Shown here in pieces: positions 42,874 to 51,969 of a stretch of DNA of 64,000 nucleotides (its first letter is position 1; the number at the start of each line of letters is the position of its first letter). The notes beneath the pieces were generated by a model. The model saw nothing but the letters and a program-made list of their open reading frames with translations, had not been told where the DNA came from and made no database searches. Position numbers and translations under genes: made by a program. Source of the stretch: Planctomycetota bacterium (GTDB lineage: Bacteria > Planctomycetota > Phycisphaerae > Phycisphaerales > Phycisphaeraceae); the NCBI GenBank assembly GCA_021413865.1, contig JAIOPN010000064.1, positions 62,001 to 126,000 on the forward strand, read 5' to 3'.

Positions 42874-44892
42874 ATGGCGCACGACTATGTGAAGGAGGCC
42901 GTCGAGGTCGAGGCAGAAACCGGCCGCGTGAGCTTCCAGATCCTGGCGACGCTGGTCGGCGGCGTGCTGCTCGTCTGCTCGCTCGTCGCCGAGTTCTCGT
43001 TCGACAACCCCGATTACGCGACCGCGCTGGCGATGCTCTCGGCTGTCCTGCTGGGTGTGCCGCTGGTGTGGGTCGCGATCAAGGACCTGTACGAAGGCCA
43101 CACGCACATGAACGAGCTAGTGGCGCTGGCGGTGCTCGCCTCTTTTGCGATCGGCAAATACCAGGAATCCGCCGCGATCGCGTTCTTCATGATCATCGCG
43201 GTGCTGATCGAGAACCGCACGGCCCTGGGCGCTCAGGCGAGCATCGAGTCGCTGGTGCGCATCACGCCGACCCGCGCGCACCGTGTCAGGGACGGCGCGG
43301 AGACCGAGGTCGAGGCCAAGGACCTGATGCCGGGCGACATTGTCCGCGTGCGCCCCGGGGACAACATCCCCGCCGACGGCAAAGTCGCACGCGGGACCAG
43401 CACGGTGAACCAGGCGAACATCACCGGCGAATCGCTGCCGGTGGACAAGAACGAGGGCGACGAGGTGTTCGGCGGGACGATTAACGTCACCGGCGCGATG
43501 GACATCCAGGTAACCAAGGCGGGCAGCGACACGACGCTGGGCAAGGTGAAGGAGTTGATCCTTCAGGCCGAACGGACACGCATCCCGATCATGCGGATGA
43601 TCGACCGCTACGCCGGCTGGTACACGCCGACGGTGCTGATGCTGGTGGGCATCGTGCTGTTTTTCACGATGAAACTGGGGCTGGAGAACCCGTGGGAGCG
43701 CGCGATCACCATGCTGGTGCTTGCTTGCCCCTGCGCGTTGATCCTGGCGACGCCGACGGCGATGGTGGCCGGGCTGTCGGCCGCGGCGCGGCTGGGCGTG
43801 CTGGTCAAGAGCGTGCTCGACCTCGAGGCGGCGCGCAACCTCACCGCCATCGTGTTCGACAAGACCGGCACGCTGACCACGGGGCAGTTGCAGGTCCGGC
43901 GTCTGTCGCCGGTCGCCGACGCGGTGGACAGCATCGAGTTCGTCCGCGTCGCCGCCAGCGCCGAGCAGCACAGCAAGCACCCGGTGGCCCGGGCGGTGGT
44001 GGACGTCGCGCGCAAGGCGCGGGTGACGATCACCGAACCGACGGCGTTTGAAGAGGTGTCGGGGCGCGGCGTGAGGGCGACGATCGACGGCCGCTCGGTC
44101 GCGGTCGGGCGTGCGAAGTGGCTGATCGAATCGGGCGGTCTCGACACGGCGACCTCCGCGGTGGTGAGCGAGGTCCAATCAAGCCCGGACGCCGAGGGGT
44201 TGAGCGTGCTGTTCGTCGTGCGTGACGGCCGGCTGCTGGGGTGGATCGGCCTGGAGGACGCGACGCGGCCCGAGGCGGCGGCGGCGATGGACCGGCTGCG
44301 CGAGCAGGGGCTCAAGCGGCTCATCATCGTGACGGGCGACCGCGAGAGCGTCGCCAAGCGTGTTGCCGCCGAGATGCACACCGATTACAAGGCCGAGGTC
44401 CTCCCGCACGAAAAACTCGAGATCGTCGATGAGCTCAAGGCCCGCGGCCACAAGGTCGCGGTGATCGGCGACGGCGTGAACGACGCCCCCGCGCTGGCGG
44501 CGGGCGACATCTCCATCGCCATGGGCGCCGCCGGCTCCGACGTCGCCATCCACTCGGCCTCCATCGCCCTGATGAACAACAACCTCAACCGCATCCCCTT
44601 CCTGGTGGACCTGTCGCGTCAGACCGGCGCGGTGATCCGCCAGAACCTGGTGTTCGGCATCTCCTTTGTGCTCATCTTCGGCACGCTGGCCGCGATGAAC
44701 ATGCTCGGCGGCGCCAACGGCCCGATCATCGCGGCCGTGCTGCACGTGGTCAGCAGCCTGATCGTCGTGTTCAACTCCGCGCGGCTGGTGCGGGCGGGCG
44801 AAGACATCGAGATGGCGGAGGCCTCGGCGGGGCAGAAACGCGAGCGGCGTCCGGCCGCGGTTGCGCCGTCACCGATGCCGGCGACGGCGTGA
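42874..44892 (+). CDS. Metal-transporting P1B-type ATPase
   Basis: A heavy-metal pump of the inner membrane, 672 residues. Membrane helices flank TGES (184-187), the metal-passage motif CPC (LACPCALIL, 285-287), the phosphorylated Asp in DKTGT (D329), the SKHPVARAVV nucleotide-binding motif and GDGVNDAPALA. No N-terminal heavy-metal-binding domain is present. The last helices read IAAVLHVVSSLIVVFN, which matches neither the copper nor the zinc consensus exactly, so the metal is not assigned. Start is the ATG at 42874 (AGGGAAAA nine bases before); an ATG two codons earlier is possible. Confidence 0.93.
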   Translation: MAHDYVKEAVEVEAETGRVSFQILATLVGGVLLVCSLVAEFSFDNPDYATALAMLSAVLLGVPLVWVAIKDLYEGHTHMNELVALAVLASFAIGKYQESAAIAFFMIIAVLIENRTALGAQASIESLVRITPTRAHRVRDGAETEVEAKDLMPGDIVRVRPGDNIPADGKVARGTSTVNQANITGESLPVDKNEGDEVFGGTINVTGAMDIQVTKAGSDTTLGKVKELILQAERTRIPIMRMIDRYAGWYTPTVLMLVGIVLFFTMKLGLENPWERAITMLVLACPCALILATPTAMVAGLSAAARLGVLVKSVLDLEAARNLTAIVFDKTGTLTTGQLQVRRLSPVADAVDSIEFVRVAASAEQHSKHPVARAVVDVARKARVTITEPTAFEEVSGRGVRATIDGRSVAVGRAKWLIESGGLDTATSAVVSEVQSSPDAEGLSVLFVVRDGRLLGWIGLEDATRPEAAAAMDRLREQGLKRLIIVTGDRESVAKRVAAEMHTDYKAEVLPHEKLEIVDELKARGHKVAVIGDGVNDAPALAAGDISIAMGAAGSDVAIHSASIALMNNNLNRIPFLVDLSRQTGAVIRQNLVFGISFVLIFGTLAAMNMLGGANGPIIAAVLHVVSSLIVVFNSARLVRAGEDIEMAEASAGQKRERRPAAVAPSPMPATA

Positions 44893-45135
44893 GCGTGTAC
44901 ATCGCGACGTCGCACCGAGAATGTGCGTTAGAGGCTGTTAGCTCCTTCCCGCCAGTGACTTGCTCCCCCCCCAAACTACTGATCAAGGTGGGATGAGAGT
45001 CTCTACGGGCCTGTCCCAATCCACTCGATGTGGACGCGGAGCGCCGACGGTCATGTTGTTCTGGCGGCCTGCGTTATCCTAGACGGGTTGATCCGTGACA
45101 TTTCCAGGCCCGACCCCCGCAGGAATCTCGGCAAC

Positions 45136-48129
45136 ATGGCACGGGAAACAGACGCAGGCACGCGTGATGAATCCATGGCCGCGGACTACGCACGCCGCGT
45201 CGCCGACGGCGAGGGCTTCATGCCCTGGCAGAAACGCGAAAGGGGCTCGCCCGACGAGGTGTCGTTCCGGGCGATGATCGAGGAGCGGAAGACCCGGTTG
45301 CTGGCGGGCCGGGCGCCGGTGTGTCACCCGGTCACGCTGACGGCCGATCAGGTCGCGCAGGCGCGGCGGCACATCGCCTCCGAACCGTGGGCACAAAAAT
45401 ATTTCGCGGCCGCGAAGGCCGTCGCCGATTACGTCGCGCAGCGCGACGACGCCTACCTCGCGGCGATGATCCCCGAACTGACACCCACTAATCCCTACGG
45501 CATCTCCTGCCCCAACTGCGTGGGCCGGCTCACGCAGGAGTGCTCGATCTATTACAGCGGCGGCACCGAGTGGGACTACCGCAACCCCGACGTGATCCGC
45601 TGCAAGGCGTGCGGGCAAGTGCTGCCCGACGCCCGCTTCCCGGAAGAGGGGCGGATGGTCTGCCCGCGAACCGGCCAGACGTTTACCTATTACATCAACC
45701 CCGCCGAGCAATCCCACCCCGAGGACCGCAGCGGCCGGTACGCTTGGAAATGGGCGAACTACCCGATCCACGTCAGCTTCGAGGGCATCCTCCGCGAGCG
45801 AAAAGTCGGTTTCATGATCGACGCTCTGCACAAACTCGGCGTGGTCTATGCGCTGACCGGTGAGCCTCGGTATGCTCGCGCGGCCGTGGCCATTTTTCAG
45901 CGCCTCGCGCACTGTTACCGCTTCTGGCTCTACCACGATTACTGCGACTCGTACGTGGACTGCGACCCGATGTACGCAGCGTGGCATTACGACACCGTGC
46001 CCCTGGAGTGGAAGCGGAACCCATGTGCCGATGCCTACGGCGACAAGACCGACGGTCCGTCGATGGTCAGGAATTATTTTGGGGCCGGCCGCATCCATGC
46101 GAGCTGCGACGTGGTGAGCAAACTGATGGGCATCTGCCGGACGTACGACCTGGCGCACGACGCGCGGGACGCCGACGGACGGCCGCTCTGGACCGAAGAG
46201 TCACGCGCGAAGGTGGAGCGGGATTTCCTGCTGGAGTACATCATGGGGGCCGAACGGTGGCTGGGCGGGCATCTTGAGGCCACAAACCTTAATAACAAGG
46301 CCGGCCGTGCGTATTGTGCCGTCGCCGCGATCGGCAAGTGCATGGGCCTTCCCGGTTACGCCGACACCGCCCTGCGCGGATACGAGGCGCTGCTCGATAA
46401 GGCATTCCTCTCGGACGGGCACAGCGGCGAAAGCCCGTTCTACTCCTTCGACGGGTTCCTCTCGCCGTTGATCTGGGTGCCGGAGATGCTCGACGGCTTC
46501 GAGTGGCCGGCCGATTACAAAAAACGAACTGGTACGGTCCGGGTGTTCGAGAGCGACACGAAGCTGCGAATGGTCATGCGCACGCTGCTCGATTGTCTGC
46601 GTCCCAACGGCCTGTATGTGCCGCTCTCCGACACGCGCGTCCCGCACGGCCCGAGCCTGCACCTGCTGGAGATCGGGCTGAAGCACTACCCCGACCTATA
46701 CGGCGGAACGATGCCGACGCTCAGCCGCGGCCGCGACCCCAGCGAGTACGCCCTCTTCAACCTGACGACCGACGAGTTGCGGCGCGACACGGGCTTCACG
46801 CCGCCGGAGGTTCTCTTCCCCGCGTGGAAGGCGGCGATCCTGCGGCACGGCGACGGACCCGGCGCGGCCTGCCTCGCCTTGCCGTTCAACAACCAGGGCA
46901 TCCACCTCCAGAACGACAGCCTCTCGCTCTACTACGCCGACGGCGGCGACTGCATCCTGGGCGACCACGGCTACATGTGCGACACGCCGATGAACGGCTG
47001 GATCTACTCGACGTTCAGCCACAACGTGGTGATCGTTGACGACGCCGAGCAGGAGCAATGGGGCAGGCGCGTCCCGAGCCTGCGGATGATGGCGTCCGCG
47101 CCGGGCGTCTCGGTGGTCGAAGCGGAGTCGAACGTCTATGGGCAGTGCGGTGTCTATCAACGCCTGGCGGCGATGGTCAAGGGGCCGGGCTCGCAAACCT
47201 TCGTCGTGGATATTTTCCGGGTGCGCGGCGGCCGCAGGCACGCGTGGCAGTGCTTCAGCGAGATCGGCGCGAGCGACGCGGAGGGGAATGGCCGCCGGTT
47301 TGTCGGTCTGGACATGCCGGCCGAGCCCCCGCTGCCGAACTTCGGCGGGAGCGTCGATCCCGAGCACATCTCACGCCTGCGCGACGCGCGGCGCGTCGAG
47401 TCCCCGCCCGCGGCGTGGGAGGCGATCTGGTCGCAGAAGAGCCGGCGCTACCGCCTGCATGTGCTCAGCCCCGCCGACGCAGTTGAGGCGACCAACGGCC
47501 CGGGGCAGGAGGACGAATTACAGGTCGGCCGACGGGTGCGCTACCTCAATGTGATCCGTCAAGGCGAAAACCTGGCGAGCACCTTCGTGGCGATCCACGA
47601 GCCGGGGGGGACCGGTGGAGAGACCGACATGCCGATCATCCGGGCGCAGCGGGTGGACGTGCCCGCCGAGGCGGGCCCCGATGCGCTGGCCGTGCGAATC
47701 AAATCGCGCTGGGGAACATACTTTCTGCTCAACCGTTTCGACCGCGTTGTGCAGATCGAAGGCGTGCGGTTCCGCGGTGAGTTTGGGGTGCTTTGCGTGG
47801 AGCCGAGCGGTCGCCGGTGGCTGATGGGCGTCGCCGCAGAGACCTTCAAAGCCAACGGTCTGGGTTACGAAAACGCGACGCCCTCTTGGTCCGGCAGGGT
47901 CGTCGAGAAATCGGCGGACACACTCACGGTGGATGCCGACAAACCCGCGGACTGGCCGGCGACGCCCGCCGGCGTCACGTCCTATGTCCGCACGGCCGCT
48001 GACACCGCCTGCACGGGTTTCCCTGTCGCCTCGGTCGGCGAACGGCGGATCGTTGTCGGCCGGTTCCCGCTCATCGACGCCGCGCGATTCGAATTGCCCG
48101 CCGTGCGATGCGCCGCCGATCCCCGTTAG
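45136..48129 (+). CDS. Heparinase II/III-like polysaccharide lyase-type protein
   Basis: A 997-residue protein. The N-terminal two thirds are helical and toroid-like (PWAQKYFAAAKAVADYV, GEPRYARAAVAIFQRLAHCYRFW, GRIHASCDVVSKLMGICRTYDLA). A beta-rich region (LSLYYADGGDCILGDHGYMCDTPMNGWIYSTFSHNVVIVDD) matches the heparinase II/III layout. An unusual zinc-ribbon-like insertion near residue 130-190 has CPNC, CKAC and a further Cys. No signal peptide is obvious from the chosen ATG at 45136. The expected substrate is an acidic polysaccharide, unproven. Nearby genes suggest carbohydrate use. Confidence 0.8.
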   Translation: MARETDAGTRDESMAADYARRVADGEGFMPWQKRERGSPDEVSFRAMIEERKTRLLAGRAPVCHPVTLTADQVAQARRHIASEPWAQKYFAAAKAVADYVAQRDDAYLAAMIPELTPTNPYGISCPNCVGRLTQECSIYYSGGTEWDYRNPDVIRCKACGQVLPDARFPEEGRMVCPRTGQTFTYYINPAEQSHPEDRSGRYAWKWANYPIHVSFEGILRERKVGFMIDALHKLGVVYALTGEPRYARAAVAIFQRLAHCYRFWLYHDYCDSYVDCDPMYAAWHYDTVPLEWKRNPCADAYGDKTDGPSMVRNYFGAGRIHASCDVVSKLMGICRTYDLAHDARDADGRPLWTEESRAKVERDFLLEYIMGAERWLGGHLEATNLNNKAGRAYCAVAAIGKCMGLPGYADTALRGYEALLDKAFLSDGHSGESPFYSFDGFLSPLIWVPEMLDGFEWPADYKKRTGTVRVFESDTKLRMVMRTLLDCLRPNGLYVPLSDTRVPHGPSLHLLEIGLKHYPDLYGGTMPTLSRGRDPSEYALFNLTTDELRRDTGFTPPEVLFPAWKAAILRHGDGPGAACLALPFNNQGIHLQNDSLSLYYADGGDCILGDHGYMCDTPMNGWIYSTFSHNVVIVDDAEQEQWGRRVPSLRMMASAPGVSVVEAESNVYGQCGVYQRLAAMVKGPGSQTFVVDIFRVRGGRRHAWQCFSEIGASDAEGNGRRFVGLDMPAEPPLPNFGGSVDPEHISRLRDARRVESPPAAWEAIWSQKSRRYRLHVLSPADAVEATNGPGQEDELQVGRRVRYLNVIRQGENLASTFVAIHEPGGTGGETDMPIIRAQRVDVPAEAGPDALAVRIKSRWGTYFLLNRFDRVVQIEGVRFRGEFGVLCVEPSGRRWLMGVAAETFKANGLGYENATPSWSGRVVEKSADTLTVDADKPADWPATPAGVTSYVRTAADTACTGFPVASVGERRIVVGRFPLIDAARFELPAVRCAADPR

Positions 48130-48177
48130 ACCCGACGCCGCTATGATGTTGTCAACTCCCGATCAGGAACCACCGCG

Positions 48178-48933
48178 ATGCGAACCTCTAATCCCATGCT
48201 GAACGAGCGCACCTTCACCGACATGGCAATGCCCCGCGCTGGCGGCCAGACCATGACGGCGCAGGGCACGGCGACCAAGACCGTCATGCTCCTGCTCCTC
48301 GCCCTGCTCACCGCCGCCTGGGGATGGCACTTTTATGATCCCACGGCCAAGACGTTGGCCCCCGAGGCCGTGGCCTGGTTGATCGGCGGCCTGATCGGCG
48401 GCCTGGTTTTGGCACTCATCACCGCCTTCAAGCAGAACTGGGCCCCCGTCACCGCGCCGCTCTACGCGCTGTGCGAAGGCCTTGTGCTCGGCGTGCTCTC
48501 CGTCATGTTTGAGGCGCAGTACCCGGGCATCGTCATGCAGGCCGTCGGCCTGACCTTCGGCACCGCCATCTCCATGCTGCTGGCTTACAAGCTCGGCATT
48601 ATCCGCGCCACCGAGAAGTTCAAGCTAGGCGTCACCGCCGCCACCGGCGCCGTCGCGGTGGTCTATCTGGTTTCGATGGTCGGCCGGATGGTTTTCAGAT
48701 GGGACATGCCCTACCTGCACGAGGCCACCCCGATCGGGATCGCCATCAGCGGCGTGATCGTCGTCATCGCGGCGCTCAACCTCGTGCTCGACTTCGACCT
48801 CATCGAGACCGCCGCCGAACGGGGCGCTCCCAAGTCGTACGAGTGGTACGGTGCCTTCGCCCTGATGGTCACCCTGGTGTGGCTCTACCTGGAAATCCTC
48901 CGTCTGCTCTCCAAGCTCCGCAGCCGGAACTGA
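48178..48933 (+). CDS. Bax inhibitor-1/YccA-family membrane protein
   Basis: A 251-residue integral membrane protein with about seven spans (for example TVMLLLLALLTAAWGW, AVAWLIGGLIGGLVLALIT, GVTAATGAVAVVYLVSMVG, IAISGVIVVIAALNLVLDFDLIE). It ends with the family pattern APKSYEWYGAFALMVTLVWLYLEILRLL. BI-1 proteins form pH-sensitive calcium leak channels in characterised cases; the role here is unknown. Start is the ATG at 48178, after AGGAA. Convergent with the Gfo/Idh/MocA gene. Confidence 0.93.
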   Translation: MRTSNPMLNERTFTDMAMPRAGGQTMTAQGTATKTVMLLLLALLTAAWGWHFYDPTAKTLAPEAVAWLIGGLIGGLVLALITAFKQNWAPVTAPLYALCEGLVLGVLSVMFEAQYPGIVMQAVGLTFGTAISMLLAYKLGIIRATEKFKLGVTAATGAVAVVYLVSMVGRMVFRWDMPYLHEATPIGIAISGVIVVIAALNLVLDFDLIETAAERGAPKSYEWYGAFALMVTLVWLYLEILRLLSKLRSRN

Positions 48934-49011
48934 TAGAACGGCGCAACCATACCGCGGGCAATCGCCTGCCTCTCGCGGTCGTTAGACCTACGGTGATATT
49001 TGACCGCGTCA

Positions 49012-49028
49012 GTGCCCCAGCGGGGCAC
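49012..49028. terminator. Hairpin between convergent genes
   Basis: GTGCCCC (49012-49018) pairs with GGGGCAC (49022-49028) around a three-base loop, between the BI-1 stop and the Gfo/Idh/MocA stop. It may end transcription from both sides. No U-run follows on either strand. Confidence 0.5.
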
Positions 49029-49034
49029 CGGTGG

Positions 49035-50144
49035 TTATTGATCGCGCACGTCGCGCTTGAGCGGGGGCAGCGGGTGCGGGCGGACCAGTTCGCCGCCCTG
49101 CTCGCAGGAGTCGATCGCGGCGAAGGTGTACTCAAGCGTCGCCAGCGCGTCGTGCCCCGAGGCACGTAGCTTGTGGCTGGGCACCTTGGCGGTGACGTCC
49201 TCGAGGAAGGCGTGGATGCGCGCCGGGAACGTCAGGCCAAAGTCGGTCACGCCGGTGTTGGTCGTCTCCGGTCCGGGCTGGCCGCCCAGCCCGAGAGATT
49301 CCTTGGGCTTGGGCGTGGGGTAGTAGGTCAGCTTCTCCACGCAGTTCTCGATGCAGAACGTGCCCTTGGTGCCGCCCATTTCGAAGCTCCACCAGCCGCC
49401 CATGCCCATGGTCACGTCGCCGCGCGAGCTGAAGAGGTAGCCGACGGCGCCGCTCATGAAGCGGACGTGGATGCTGGCGATGGACATCATCAGGTCGTTG
49501 GCCTTGCGGCGCGAGGCCGGGCGGTCCATGAAAGCCTGGATGTGCGTGATGTCGCCGCAGAAGTGACGCATGATGCTGAAGGGGTGCGCGAGGAACGCCT
49601 TGGTGTGGGCATAGGGGAAGCCGTCGAAGTTCGCGCCGCTGCCGGGTGCGTACGTCTCCTCGCCGCCGGGGAAGCCCATGCGGTGGAGGCAGTAGATGGG
49701 CTGGCCGACCTTGCCGTCGGTGATCAGTTGCTTCGCCTGCCGCGCGGGTTCGGTGAAGTAATGGTTGAGGTTGCAGCCCAGGTATAGGTTCTTCGCGGCG
49801 GCGAACTTCACCAGGTCGCGTGCCTCCTGGATGTCGTTGGAGAGCGGCTTCTCGACCAGCGTGTGCTTGCCGGCCTGGAGCGCCTCGATCGCCGGCTCGT
49901 AGTGCCAGCCGCCGTTCTCGAACCCGCCCGTGCAGACGTCCACGATGTCCAGGTCCGGGTGGGCGGAGAGCATGTCCTTGAGCGAGCCGTACGCCTTGAC
50001 GCCAAGCTCGGCGGCGAGCTTCTCGGCGCGGCCCTTGACCACGTCGCAGACCGCGACCAGGTTGGCCAGTTCATCCTTCTTGTGGCACCGGGCATGCTGT
50101 GACCCGATGCCGCCAATCCCGACCACGCCGACTTTGAGCGCCAT
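49035..50144 (-). CDS. Gfo/Idh/MocA-family oxidoreductase
   Basis: Predicted NAD(P)-dependent sugar or inositol-type oxidoreductase of 369 residues in the cytoplasm. The Rossmann motif GVVGIGGIGSQHAR is at the start, and the catalytic-region motif EKPLSNDIQEA follows at about 98. The C-terminal sheet domain includes FDGFPYAHTKAFLAHPF and VTMGMGGWWSFEMGGTKGTF. Many family members in planctomycetes work in carbohydrate use, which suits the surrounding genes. Start is the ATG at 50144. It lies downstream of the PEP-CTERM gene at 50241, same strand. Confidence 0.92.
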   Translation of the reverse strand: MALKVGVVGIGGIGSQHARCHKKDELANLVAVCDVVKGRAEKLAAELGVKAYGSLKDMLSAHPDLDIVDVCTGGFENGGWHYEPAIEALQAGKHTLVEKPLSNDIQEARDLVKFAAAKNLYLGCNLNHYFTEPARQAKQLITDGKVGQPIYCLHRMGFPGGEETYAPGSGANFDGFPYAHTKAFLAHPFSIMRHFCGDITHIQAFMDRPASRRKANDLMMSIASIHVRFMSGAVGYLFSSRGDVTMGMGGWWSFEMGGTKGTFCIENCVEKLTYYPTPKPKESLGLGGQPGPETTNTGVTDFGLTFPARIHAFLEDVTAKVPSHKLRASGHDALATLEYTFAAIDSCEQGGELVRPHPLPPLKRDVRDQ

Positions 50145-50240
50145 GACTAGCTCCTTCTTTGTCTCGCCACGGCAAGGCCGCGGCCGGAGATAAACCGGGA
50201 GTATAGTGGAATGGTTTGTCGTGCGGTAAAGGTGGGTGGG

Positions 50241-51770
50241 TCACACCCGCCGCCGGCGCGCAAGGACGAGCGCCGCGCCGACACCCAGGAGCGCCAAACT
50301 CGCGGGCTCGGGGACTTCGGTGATGCGGTAGATCACGCCGTTCTGGCCTTCGCCGGCGGAGTAGAAGTTCCCCGTGGTGGTCATGTCCGCCAGGTAGAGG
50401 GCATTGGCGGTGGCGTGCGCGCCGTCGATGTGGCCGATGCCCGCGGTCTGGCCATAGATGGTCTGCCAGTAACCGTCGGTGATGGGGGCGGTGTTGATGG
50501 CGTCGAGATCGAGGAAGACGGTCGGGTTCTCGGTGTTCGCGGTGCCGCCGGAGGTGAACCTGCCGTGGTTGGTGATGAACAACCCGTCCGCAAGAGCGCC
50601 GACCCAATCAGTCGGGGAGAAGGCGATGTGGTTGATGCCCTGCGCGTCGCGGCCGTTCTGCGCGAGGATGGCGACGAGGGGCTGGATGGCGTCGCGGTTG
50701 GTCTCGTCCCAGTTGTCGCCGGCGTTGTAGCCCCCCGGGGCGCCGGGCCCGCCGTACACGATGTAGTCGGTCTCGAAGCCGAAGTCCATGACGGTGTTGG
50801 GCAGGTTGTCGAGGGTGGATTTGGTGATGATGTTGATCTCGTCGGCGCTGAGCGGGTCGTTGCCGCCGTTGATGGTGCCGTCCTTGCCGTTGTCCTGGAA
50901 CCAGAGGTCGCCGTTTGACGCGAAGGAGAGGCCGGCGGCGTTGCGCAGCCCGCGTGCGACCTGGTTCAGAGAGGAGATGACGGGCGAAGCGCCGGTGTTA
51001 TCCACGCCGAAGCGGTAGAGCGAGTCGCGGTCCATCTGGGCGTTGGTCAGGCCCATGCCGGTGGCGAAGGCGGGATTGTCACCGGGGGCGGAGGCGTTGT
51101 CGGTGACGGAGCCGACGTTGAAATAGACCTCGTAGTTGCCGGCGGTGGTCGGGCGGACCGCCAGGCCGTAGGACTGGTGATACTGGGATACGCCCGCGGC
51201 CGTGGTGGTGAACTGGATGTGGATGGAATCGACCAGCGTGAGCGTGGGGTTGTTGGTCGGGCCACCCAGGCGGAGGAAGGTGAGGTTGGCGTCGTTGTTG
51301 AGGTGGCCGGCGACGTTTTCGTAGGCGTTCTGCCTGCTGGAGAGTGCGATGACCAGGTCGCCCGCACGCGCCAGCGCGGTGACGCCGCCCTTGTCGGTGG
51401 TGGAGGTGGCGTTGCCGAACGGGGCGGTGTAGAGGGTGGTGTGGGAATCCGAAACGCCGTCGTTGTTGGTATCGACCAGGCGGTCGATGGTGAACGAGCC
51501 GGTGGCGAAGCCGGGGCCGCTGTCGCCGATGTTGGAGCCGTAGATGATCGAGCCGTCGTCCAGCGACATCATGCCCACGGGCAGTTTGAGGCCGGTGGCG
51601 AACTCGGTGACTTGGTAGCCGCTGAGCGGGTTGCCCGAGGCGTCGCGCAGGACGAAAGGCACCGCCGCGAACGCAGACGAACCGACACACACCGCGAGCC
51701 ACGCGGCGACGACCAAGCTCGTCGCGCCGCACGGGCCGCAACCCGAGAATCGACATCGCAGTTGATGCAC
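50241..51770 (-). CDS. PEP-CTERM protein with sugar-dehydrogenase-like propeller
   Basis: A 509-residue exported protein. A signal region (SLVVAAWLAVCVGSSAFA) leads to a beta-propeller similar to PQQ-dependent glucose/sorbosone dehydrogenases (VTEFATGLKLPVGMMSLDDGSIIYG, QYHQSYGLAVRPT, RGLRNAAGLSFASNGDLWFQDNG). It ends with a PEP-CTERM tail: VPEPASLALLGVGAALVLARRRRV, sorted by exosortase elsewhere in the genome. Start is inferred as GTG at 51770, with AGGAGAAAG eight bases before. It may bind or oxidise a sugar; enzyme activity is uncertain. Confidence 0.88.
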   Translation of the reverse strand: MHQLRCRFSGCGPCGATSLVVAAWLAVCVGSSAFAAVPFVLRDASGNPLSGYQVTEFATGLKLPVGMMSLDDGSIIYGSNIGDSGPGFATGSFTIDRLVDTNNDGVSDSHTTLYTAPFGNATSTTDKGGVTALARAGDLVIALSSRQNAYENVAGHLNNDANLTFLRLGGPTNNPTLTLVDSIHIQFTTTAAGVSQYHQSYGLAVRPTTAGNYEVYFNVGSVTDNASAPGDNPAFATGMGLTNAQMDRDSLYRFGVDNTGASPVISSLNQVARGLRNAAGLSFASNGDLWFQDNGKDGTINGGNDPLSADEINIITKSTLDNLPNTVMDFGFETDYIVYGGPGAPGGYNAGDNWDETNRDAIQPLVAILAQNGRDAQGINHIAFSPTDWVGALADGLFITNHGRFTSGGTANTENPTVFLDLDAINTAPITDGYWQTIYGQTAGIGHIDGAHATANALYLADMTTTGNFYSAGEGQNGVIYRITEVPEPASLALLGVGAALVLARRRRV

Positions 51771-51819
51771 GCTCTTTCTCCTCGCACGGCCGGAGGGGAA
51801 TATCCGGCCCAAGTCACAT

Positions 51820-51835
51820 CAAAACACTATGTTAC
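51820..51835 (-). promoter_or_regulatory. Shared upstream motif GTAACATA, site 1
   Basis: On the minus strand this reads GTAACATAGTGTTTTG, 49 bases before the GTG start of the 50241 gene. It agrees at 14 of 16 positions with the site at 53085-53100. It includes an AACA-N3-TGTT dyad. It may be a promoter or regulator site. Confidence 0.5.
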
Positions 51836-51910
51836 CAATACACAGGTACCGGCGTCTACTGATATCTCACCAAAACAATCACCGAACGGGATTCTTTTCC
51901 CGCAAGAAGC

Positions 51911-51942
51911 ACGAAGGCCGTGGGTAGCCCCACGGCCTTCGT
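51911..51942. terminator. Strong hairpin after the 51970 gene
   Basis: ACGAAGGCCGTGGG (51911-51924) pairs perfectly over 14 bases with 51929-51942 around TAGC. It lies 28 bases past the stop of the PEP-CTERM gene at 51970 on the minus strand. No U-run follows, so it may be a 3' end stabiliser as much as a terminator. Confidence 0.7.
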
Positions 51943-51969
51943 GTTGATCAAAAGGATGTCAGACACCGA

